Source: Bacillaceae bacterium UBA7792
Lineage (GTDB): Bacteria; Bacillota; Bacilli; Bacillales; Cytobacillaceae
Assembly (NCBI GenBank): GCA_002480735.1
Contig: DLCS01000165.1
Location: 41,961 to 52,662, forward strand
Reading direction: 5' to 3'
Length of the DNA stretch: 10,702 nucleotides
The notes below the pieces were generated by a model that had not been told where the DNA came from, did no database searches, and saw only the letters and a program-made list of their open reading frames with translations. Every line of letters starts with the position of its first letter. The first letter of the stretch is position 1. The translations under genes were made by a program, and so were the position numbers. Of the stretch, positions 6,121-10,702 are shown in pieces.

Positions 6121-6185
6121 CTTATACGTGCACGTGAACGGGTTCTTTTCCGTACGAGTAACTTAGTAAACGTACCACGTATAAG
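6121..6185. repeat. Dispersed palindromic repeat, copy 2
   Basis: A 65-base element with perfect 10-base outer arms, CTTATACGTG at 6121-6130 and CACGTATAAG at 6176-6185, matching copy 1 at 1064-1127 along its full length. The shared core includes GTGAACGGGTT, CGTACGA and TAACTTAG. The inner stem that is perfect in copy 1 is disrupted here, and one extra C lies near the right arm. It occupies the gap between the ends of two convergent genes, 30 bases past the ppdK terminator hairpin and 20 bases beyond the DUF4097 stop. Confidence 0.85.
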
Positions 6186-6205
6186 ATAGAAAAGCGACTC
6201 AATAC

Positions 6206-7069
6206 TCAAAAAATCCTCACATTTCCACTTGATACACCCACTTCAATCTCATGCTTGCCACTACCGTGGGAGCCCTTGATTCTGTGATTATCCTGTTTTT
6301 TGATCGTTAATGGGAAATCACAGGAGATGTTCCCTGATCCCGTCTCTCCATCTAGGGTGAAATCGGCCTGATCAGGAAGATCCAGTTCAACCGATCCAGA
6401 GCTTACGTCTATTTGAATGGAATCCTTAAGCTCAGACATTTGAACTACAAGCCTTCCGGAAGACAAATCAGCATTCAATTTCCCAGCATAATCGGTCATT
6501 TTCACTTTCCCAGAACTAATGTCGATGGAGCTTGAGTTAGACACGAGAGAATGTACGGTTAAATTTCCTGAAGAAGCATCGTGAACAAACGTATCAACCT
6601 GTAGATTTTCAAGATTTACATTCCCAGAGCTCATATCAACAGTCAAATTATCTAGCTCATAGGGTTGCTTAGCTGATTTTCCTGATAAGCTCATATTCCC
6701 TGAACCAACATCAAGGAGCATATCTTTGTTGTAATCCTCCGGTACGTATACAGTTAGCTTAGCAGTATTGAAAAATGGGACCCACTCAAACCAGCTTTTT
6801 TTGTGCTTTACAGTCACCGTATCACCCTTTTGGTCAACTGATAATTTTCCTCTTCCCTTCAAGACAGCCTCTAGGTTGTCACGTTTTTCTGGAATAATGG
6901 TTAAACTAGCAGAAGCAATATCCAATTCAATCGTATCAATTCGGTTCGTGATTTCCGCCTTTGTTTGTTCCTTCCCGAATAATGCAGGGAAGTTTCCCAT
7001 GATTGATGTGAATAAAAGGTAACCACCTACAATGATTAAAAAGATCACAAGAATTTTTTTCAACTTCAT
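6206..7069 (-). CDS. Membrane-anchored DUF4097 (LiaG-like) beta-repeat protein
   Basis: A 287-residue protein with an N-terminal hydrophobic segment (about residues 5-24, preceded by Lys-Leu-Lys-Lys) that should anchor it in the membrane with the remainder outside. The rest fits DUF4097, a putative adhesin-like beta fold found in B. subtilis LiaG and related proteins of unknown biochemical role. A repeated turn of the form D-x-SSGN-x-x-L occurs nine times, with the Ser-Gly pair at residues 123, 148, 167, 186, 204, 224, 245, 270 and 281, mostly 18-25 apart, as expected for successive turns of a beta-helix or stacked beta-sheet. AGGAAAG lies just upstream of the ATG. It stands alone, convergent with ppdK and divergent from csoR; no LiaRS-type two-component genes are present, so a cell-envelope stress role is only inferred from family membership. 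Confidence 0.8.
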   Translation of the reverse strand: MKLKKILVIFLIIVGGYLLFTSIMGNFPALFGKEQTKAEITNRIDTIELDIASASLTIIPEKRDNLEAVLKGRGKLSVDQKGDTVTVKHKKSWFEWVPFFNTAKLTVYVPEDYNKDMLLDVGSGNMSLSGKSAKQPYELDNLTVDMSSGNVNLENLQVDTFVHDASSGNLTVHSLVSNSSSIDISSGKVKMTDYAGKLNADLSSGRLVVQMSELKDSIQIDVSSGSVELDLPDQADFTLDGETGSGNISCDFPLTIKKQDNHRIKGSHGSGKHEIEVGVSSGNVRIF

Positions 7070-7095
7070 ACCCTTCTTTCCTACTTGTTAGTACC

Positions 7096-7123
7096 ATCAT
7101 ACCCGACGACAAAGAAATGTTCA
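7096..7123 (-). promoter_or_regulatory. Candidate promoter of the DUF4097 gene
   Basis: On the minus strand TGAACA (7123-7118, 4 of 6 to the -35 consensus) and TATGAT (7101-7096, 5 of 6 to the -10) are 16 bases apart, giving a leader of about 20 bases before the ATG. This rests on matching only. Confidence 0.4.
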
Positions 7124-7170
7124 TTGTTCTATAGCTTTATTTTTGACTAAGTCTAGGGTCTTAGAGTTGT

Positions 7171-7230
7171 TTTTTCGTTTCGCAAATATATCTGGTTTTT
7201 CGCAAAAAAGATCATTTTTCCGCAAATACT
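7171..7230. repeat. Three tandem degenerate 20-bp units with CGCAAA
   Basis: CGCAAA occurs at 7181, 7201 and 7221, exactly 20 bases apart, each time preceded by a T-rich tract (TTTCG, TTTTTCG, TTTTTCCG) and followed by an A-rich one. The unit approximates TTTTTCGCAAAWA. It lies between the promoter side of the DUF4097 gene and csoR. It could be a multi-site operator, a curved-DNA element, or one member of a dispersed Bacillus repeat family. The exact period is seen directly; the function is not known. Confidence 0.6.
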
Positions 7231-7254
7231 TTCAACTGTTCATAAAAAGTTCAC

Positions 7255-7284
7255 TTTACATAGGTTAGGGGGGTATAGTAATAT
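7255..7284 (+). promoter_or_regulatory. csoR promoter region with a half CsoR-like operator
   Basis: TTTACA at 7255-7260 (5 of 6 to the -35) and TAATAT at 7279-7284 (4 of 6 to the -10) are separated by 18 bases. Between them, the 17-base stretch 7260-7276 ends in GGGGGGTAT, which matches the right half of the operator found ahead of copA, while the left half (ATAGGT instead of ATACCC) does not. This may be a weaker CsoR site giving autoregulation, but the evidence is one-sided. Confidence 0.4.
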
Positions 7285-7307
7285 CTTAAATGAAGGAGGT
7301 TTTGTGC

Positions 7308-7640
7308 ATGGATACATTGAATGAACCTCAAGAAAAGGATCAAGAATGTTGTCATGATCATCGAAAAAGTCATCACTCAGAAAAAACCAAGAAAAATCTG
7401 ACGACAAGATTGAACCGTATCGAGGGTCAGATTCGCGGGATAAAGGGACTTATCGAGAAGGATACTTATTGTGATGATGTCATCACGCAAATTGCCGCAA
7501 CTACGGCAGCATTGAATGGCGTGGCGAAGCTCCTTCTAGAAGCCCATATGAAAAGCTGTATTCTAGAAAGAGTTCAAGATGGGGATCATGAAGCTCTTGA
7601 TGAGTTACTTATAACGATTCAAAGGCTTATGAAAAAATAA
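7308..7640 (+). CDS. csoR: Copper-sensing repressor CsoR
   Basis: A 110-residue all-alpha repressor of the CsoR/RcnR (DUF156) family that binds operator DNA when metal-free and releases it on binding Cu(I). The core starts at TTRLNRIEGQIRGIKGLIEKD (32-52). The Cu(I) ligand set C-x24-H-x3-C is complete at C55, H80 and C84, with the same spacing as B. subtilis CsoR C45-H70-C74, which argues against the Ni/Co (RcnR) and persulfide (CstR) branches. The N-terminal tail has an extra metal-ligand-rich patch, CCHDHRKSHH at 14-23. The ATG at 7308 is chosen because AAGGAGGT at 7293-7300 is an almost perfect ribosome binding site 7 bases upstream; the in-frame ATG at 7290 lies before that site and would add six residues. 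It heads the csoR-copZ-copA cluster. Confidence 0.92.
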   Translation: MDTLNEPQEKDQECCHDHRKSHHSEKTKKNLTTRLNRIEGQIRGIKGLIEKDTYCDDVITQIAATTAALNGVAKLLLEAHMKSCILERVQDGDHEALDELLITIQRLMKK

Positions 7641-7665
7641 AATTAATGAGAAAGAAGGATTTACT

Positions 7666-7872
7666 ATGTCAAATGTTGTTCTTAATGTAAAAGGAATGTC
7701 TTGTGGTCACTGTGTAAAAGCGGTGGAAGGTAGCGTTGGCAAGCTTCAAGGAGTAAATACTGTTAAGGTAAATTTAGAAGAAGGTACTGTAGCAGTTGAT
7801 TATAATCATGATGAAGTAACTGTTGATAAAATCAAGGAAACCATCGACGACCAAGGCTACGATGTAGAATAA
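7666..7872 (+). CDS. copZ: Copper chaperone CopZ
   Basis: A 68-residue single heavy-metal-associated (HMA, Atx1-like) domain that carries Cu(I) in the cytoplasm and hands it to CopA. The binding loop GMSCGHC is at residues 10-16, with C13 and C16 as ligands, and the C-terminal half ends in DDQGYDVE like B. subtilis CopZ. Length and ferredoxin-like beta-alpha-beta-beta-alpha-beta pattern are typical. AAGAAGGA at 7652-7659 lies 6 bases before the ATG. It follows csoR by 25 bases and is probably cotranscribed with it, whereas a hairpin and a separate operator lie between it and copA. Confidence 0.95.
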   Translation: MSNVVLNVKGMSCGHCVKAVEGSVGKLQGVNTVKVNLEEGTVAVDYNHDEVTVDKIKETIDDQGYDVE

Positions 7873-7879
7873 CTCCTAG

Positions 7880-7908
7880 GGACGTGCTACAAGGTTAGCA
7901 CGTTCTTT
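7880..7908 (+). terminator. Hairpin after copZ: weak terminator or processing site
   Basis: ACGTGCTA at 7882-7889 pairs perfectly with TAGCACGT at 7896-7903 (6-base loop); one G-U and one G-C pair extend the stem to 7880-7905. The tail TTCTTTAT is only partly T-rich, so termination may be incomplete and copA may receive some read-through. It starts 8 bases after the copZ stop. Confidence 0.6.
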
Positions 7909-7920
7909 ATCGCTAAAAAT

Positions 7921-7937
7921 ATACCCATAAGGGGTAT
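7921..7937. promoter_or_regulatory. CsoR operator ahead of copA
   Basis: ATACCC at 7921-7926 and GGGTAT at 7932-7937 are perfect inverted repeats around a 5-base spacer, giving ATACCCATAAGGGGTAT. This matches the arrangement I recall for the B. subtilis copZA CsoR box (same arms, 5-base spacer). Its place 17 bases before the copA ATG implies that copA has its own CsoR-controlled promoter here, whose -35 and -10 I could not assign with confidence. Confidence 0.8.
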
Positions 7938-7954
7938 GAGGGGAAGAGAGAGTT

Positions 7955-10360
7955 ATGGGTGCTTTGAAAGAAACCAGTATGCAAATAACCGGTATGACCT
8001 GTGCGGCGTGTTCCGCTCGGATCGAGAAGGGCTTACGAAAGCTTGATGGAGTCGAGGAAGCGAATGTGAACTTAGCCCTTGAACGCTCATCGGTCAAATA
8101 TGATCCACAGGTAACCACGGTAGAAGTGATTCAACAAAAGGTTCGTGACTTAGGTTATGGTGTCGTCAATGAAAAGGCGGAGTTTGAGATTACGGGAATG
8201 ACCTGTGCGGCCTGCTCCTCCAGGATTGAAAAGGGACTGAACAAGCTCGAGGGTGTATCCAAAGCCAATGTTAATCTAGCCCTAGAAAAAGCAACAGTCG
8301 AGTATAATCCTTCTGAGCTTTCAGCAACTGATATCATTAAGAAAGTGCAGGACTTAGGGTATGGGGCGTCTGTAAAGGAAGATCAGAAAGAAGGCATAGA
8401 TCATCGGGAACAGGAAATCAAAAGACAGACGAGAAAATTTGTTTTTGCTGTCATCCTCTCCCTTCCATTGCTATGGACGATGGTCGGCCATTTTTCATTT
8501 ACATCCTTCATCTATGTTCCAGAATTTCTCATGAATCCATGGGTGCAGCTTCTACTCGCTACCCCTGTTCAGTTCATTATCGGAAAGCAATTCTATGTAG
8601 GTGCCTATAAGGCGCTGAAAAATAAGAGTGCAAACATGGATGTTCTCGTTGCACTTGGAACCTCGGCTGCCTATTTTTACAGCTTATACTTATCGATTCG
8701 ATCTATCGGGATGCACGGACATACACCAGAGCTTTACTATGAAACGAGTGCAATCTTAATTACGTTAATTATTCTCGGCAAGCTGTTCGAGGCAAAGGCA
8801 AAGGGTCGTTCCTCTGAAGCCATCAAGAAGCTGATGGGACTACAAGCGAAGACTGCCATCGTAGAGCGCGATGGAGTAGAAATAGAAATACCTTTAGAAG
8901 AAGTCGTAACTGGAGATATTTTTCATGTCAAGCCTGGAGAAAAAATACCGGTCGATGGCGTGATTAAAGAAGGTCAGTCTGCCATTGATGAATCGATGTT
9001 AACAGGGGAAAGTGTTCCCGTTGATAAAACAGTGGGCGATGAGGTCATTGGGGCGACGATTAACAAGAACGGCTTCCTTAAGGTGGAGGCAACAAAGGTT
9101 GGAAAGGATACGGCTTTAGCCCAAATCATTAAGGTGGTTGAGGAAGCACAGGGCTCTAAGGCTCCAATCCAAAGATTAGCCGATAAGATTTCAGGCGTCT
9201 TTGTACCGATCGTCGTGGGACTTGCGGTTGTGACCTTTTTCATTTGGTTCCTCTTCGTGACACCAGGTGATTTTGCCGAAAGCCTTGAAAAAATGATTGC
9301 GGTTCTCGTCATTGCCTGCCCATGTGCATTAGGTCTTGCAACTCCAACCTCGATTATGGCGGGTTCAGGTCGCTCCGCTGAATTTGGCATTCTTTTCAAA
9401 GGTGGAGAGCATTTAGAAATGACACACCGAATTACAACGGTTGTGTTAGATAAAACAGGGACGGTAACAAATGGTACTCCTGTCTTAACAGATGTGATCA
9501 CGGATAGGAATGAAGAGGAATTCCTTGCTCTTGTAGGAAGTGCAGAGAGAAAATCAGAGCATCCCCTTGCTCAAGCCATTGTGGAAGGGATTAAGGAAAA
9601 GGGAATTTCTTTAAAAGAAGTGGCTGATTTTGAAGCCATTCCTGGCTTTGGGATTAGAGCGGTGGTTGATGGTAGTGAAATCTTAGTCGGTACAAGAAAA
9701 TTAATGACAAGAAATCAAATTGTCATCGATCATGCTCTAACACAAATGGAAGTCTTAGAAAGAGAAGGAAAAACAGCTATGCTCGCCTCAGTAAATGGTC
9801 AATTTGCTGGAATTGTCGCCGTAGCTGATACCATTAAAGAGACCTCCGTAGCTGCGATTGCACGCCTGAAGGATATGGGACTAGATGTGATTATGATTAC
9901 TGGTGACAACCAAGAAACGGCAAAGGCGATTGCGAATCGGGTAGGAATTGAGCATTATATCGCAGAAGTGCTTCCAGAAGGAAAAGCCGATGAAGTGAAG
10001 AAGCTTCAGAAAGAAGGCAAAAAAGTGGCGATGGTGGGCGACGGGATCAATGATGCCCCAGCATTAGCGGTGGCGGATATCGGTATGGCGATCGGAACGG
10101 GAACGGACGTGGCGATGGAGGCTGCTGATATTACCCTTATTCGAGGGGACTTAAATAGTATCGCGGACGCCATTTTTATGAGCCGGAAGACCATCAACAA
10201 CATTAAACAAAACCTCTTCTGGGCGTTTGGTTATAACACCATTGGTATTCCAATTGCAGCAGCAGGTTTTCTCGCTCCTTGGCTTGCGGGAGCGGCGATG
10301 GCATTTAGCTCCGTTTCAGTTGTGCTTAATGCTTTGCGACTCCAAAAAGTAAAGCTGTAA
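7955..10360 (+). CDS. copA: Cu(I)-exporting P-type ATPase CopA
   Basis: An 801-residue P1B-1 ATPase that pumps Cu(I) out of the cytoplasm. In order: two HMA domains with GMTCAAC loops (C16/C19 and C84/C87); membrane helices from about residue 163; the actuator motif TGES at 350-353; the intramembrane CPC site at 455-457; the phosphorylated aspartate D499 in DKTGT; SEHP at 534-537 in the nucleotide domain; TGDN at 649-652; GDGINDAP at 695-702; and Y760/N761 plus MxxSS (M782, S785, S786) in the last helices. CPC, YN and MxxSS together define Cu(I) specificity. Length and ends closely match B. subtilis CopA, supporting the ATG at 7955 despite a mediocre G/A-rich ribosome binding site (about 7939-7952). 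A CsoR operator precedes it and a terminator follows. Confidence 0.97.
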   Translation: MGALKETSMQITGMTCAACSARIEKGLRKLDGVEEANVNLALERSSVKYDPQVTTVEVIQQKVRDLGYGVVNEKAEFEITGMTCAACSSRIEKGLNKLEGVSKANVNLALEKATVEYNPSELSATDIIKKVQDLGYGASVKEDQKEGIDHREQEIKRQTRKFVFAVILSLPLLWTMVGHFSFTSFIYVPEFLMNPWVQLLLATPVQFIIGKQFYVGAYKALKNKSANMDVLVALGTSAAYFYSLYLSIRSIGMHGHTPELYYETSAILITLIILGKLFEAKAKGRSSEAIKKLMGLQAKTAIVERDGVEIEIPLEEVVTGDIFHVKPGEKIPVDGVIKEGQSAIDESMLTGESVPVDKTVGDEVIGATINKNGFLKVEATKVGKDTALAQIIKVVEEAQGSKAPIQRLADKISGVFVPIVVGLAVVTFFIWFLFVTPGDFAESLEKMIAVLVIACPCALGLATPTSIMAGSGRSAEFGILFKGGEHLEMTHRITTVVLDKTGTVTNGTPVLTDVITDRNEEEFLALVGSAERKSEHPLAQAIVEGIKEKGISLKEVADFEAIPGFGIRAVVDGSEILVGTRKLMTRNQIVIDHALTQMEVLEREGKTAMLASVNGQFAGIVAVADTIKETSVAAIARLKDMGLDVIMITGDNQETAKAIANRVGIEHYIAEVLPEGKADEVKKLQKEGKKVAMVGDGINDAPALAVADIGMAIGTGTDVAMEAADITLIRGDLNSIADAIFMSRKTINNIKQNLFWAFGYNTIGIPIAAAGFLAPWLAGAAMAFSSVSVVLNALRLQKVKL

Positions 10361-10368
10361 AAGCTATC

Positions 10369-10402
10369 AAAAAAGCTATCGATCGAATCGGTAGCTTTTT
10401 TT
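10369..10402. terminator. Terminator of copA, symmetric enough to work in both directions
   Basis: GCTATCGAT at 10375-10383 pairs with ATCGGTAGC at 10387-10395 (one G-U pair, 3-base CGA loop). It is flanked by an A-run at 10369-10374 and a T-run at 10396-10402, which extend the stem. It begins 8 bases after the copA stop. Confidence 0.9.
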
Positions 10403-10469
10403 GAGGTTAGATGCAATAATTAACACTATCAATATATACTTTACTGGATTTGGAAATGGAGGGAGGATA

Positions 10470-10702
10470 ATGGAGTTAATGGAAGCGCTTAGAACGAGGA
10501 GAAGTATTGGTAGAGTACTTGATAAAGAGGTGCCTAAGGAGTTGATTGAGAAAATAATAGAAGCAGCTACATGGGCACCCAACCATTTTAAAACAGAGCC
10601 TTGGAGATTTTTCGTTCTAACAGGCGATGGCAGGAAGCGGTTAGGTGAGACCCTTGCAAGGATTGCTGAAAGAGATATGGATGATCCGACTACAGATGAG
10701 AA
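10470..10702 (+). CDS. Nitroreductase family protein, N-terminal part (runs off the window)
   Basis: The first 77 complete codons of an FMN-dependent nitroreductase, a family that reduces nitro groups, quinones or flavins with NAD(P)H. The N-terminal signature is clear: MELMEALRTRRSIGR (FMN phosphate-binding RRS), then EVPKELIEKIIEAATWAPNH with the family's A-x-x-AP(N/S) motif, then TEPWRFFVLTG. This pattern is like the YdjA/YfhC-type subgroup, but the subgroup cannot be fixed from the N-terminus alone. GGGAGGAT at 10461-10468 is a strong ribosome binding site immediately ahead of the ATG. TATACT at 10435-10440 could be a -10 element, without a convincing -35. It is separated from copA by a strong terminator, so it is unlikely to belong to the copper operon. 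Confidence 0.88.
   Translation, partial: MELMEALRTRRSIGRVLDKEVPKELIEKIIEAATWAPNHFKTEPWRFFVLTGDGRKRLGETLARIAERDMDDPTTDE

Noticed and set aside
7171..7230. Short CRISPR-like array
   Set aside because: The repeat core is only about 6-11 bases, there is no spacer of usual length, and no cas gene is present.
7290..7307. Upstream ATG of csoR
   Set aside because: The ribosome binding site AAGGAGGT lies after this ATG and is correctly spaced for the ATG at 7308.
8974..9501. Minus-strand open frame of 175 codons inside copA
   Set aside because: It is antisense to the conserved catalytic core of CopA, and its composition is what antisense reading of such a gene gives.
1..10702. A new defence, toxin-antitoxin or mobile system
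   Set aside because: All sizeable genes belong to well-known housekeeping or metal-homeostasis families, and there is no transposase, integrase, nuclease, toxin-like pair or abrupt composition change that I can see.

Overview
The window looks like an ordinary chromosomal segment from a low-GC, Gram-positive endospore-former of the Bacillaceae (Bacillus, Neobacillus or Mesobacillus-like). This rests on strong AGGAGG-type ribosome binding sites, use of TTG and GTG starts, U-tailed hairpin terminators, and proteins that closely match Bacillus families (YneR, CcpN, YqfL, CopZ, CopA, CsoR). I saw no rRNA, tRNA, CRISPR array, transposase, phage gene or integration scar.

Layout. Positions 1-1033 carry a possible gene tail, a small DUF1450 (YuzB-like) four-cysteine protein and an orphan HpaC-type flavin reductase. 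Positions 1034-1645 hold a palindromic dispersed repeat (copy 1), a terminator, the HesB-like gene yneR and its terminator. Positions 1646-6095 are the main metabolic unit: an AT-rich control region, then ccpN, the PPDK regulatory protein gene (yqfL) and ppdK, ending in a perfect 12-bp hairpin terminator. Positions 6096-7130 hold repeat copy 2 and, on the minus strand and convergent with ppdK, a membrane-anchored DUF4097 protein of the LiaG type. Positions 7131-10402 are the copper homeostasis locus: a triple 20-bp-spaced repeat, csoR, copZ, a hairpin, a CsoR-type operator, copA and a terminator. A nitroreductase gene starts at 10470 and runs off the end.

How the genes work together. CcpN is the repressor of gluconeogenic genes in Bacillus. 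YqfL belongs to the family of bifunctional kinase/pyrophosphorylases that switch pyruvate phosphate dikinase off and on. ppdK makes PEP from pyruvate. Having all three in one transcription unit places gene-level and protein-level control of PEP formation together; B. subtilis has the first two genes but, as I recall, lacks ppdK. In the copper locus CsoR senses Cu(I), CopZ carries it and CopA exports it; an ATACCC-5-GGGTAT operator directly precedes copA.

No undescribed multi-gene system is evident. The points most worth a second look are non-coding: the two-copy palindromic repeat, the CcpN-like and cre-like sites upstream of ccpN, the 20-bp-period CGCAAA repeat, and the operator and hairpin that separate copZ from copA.
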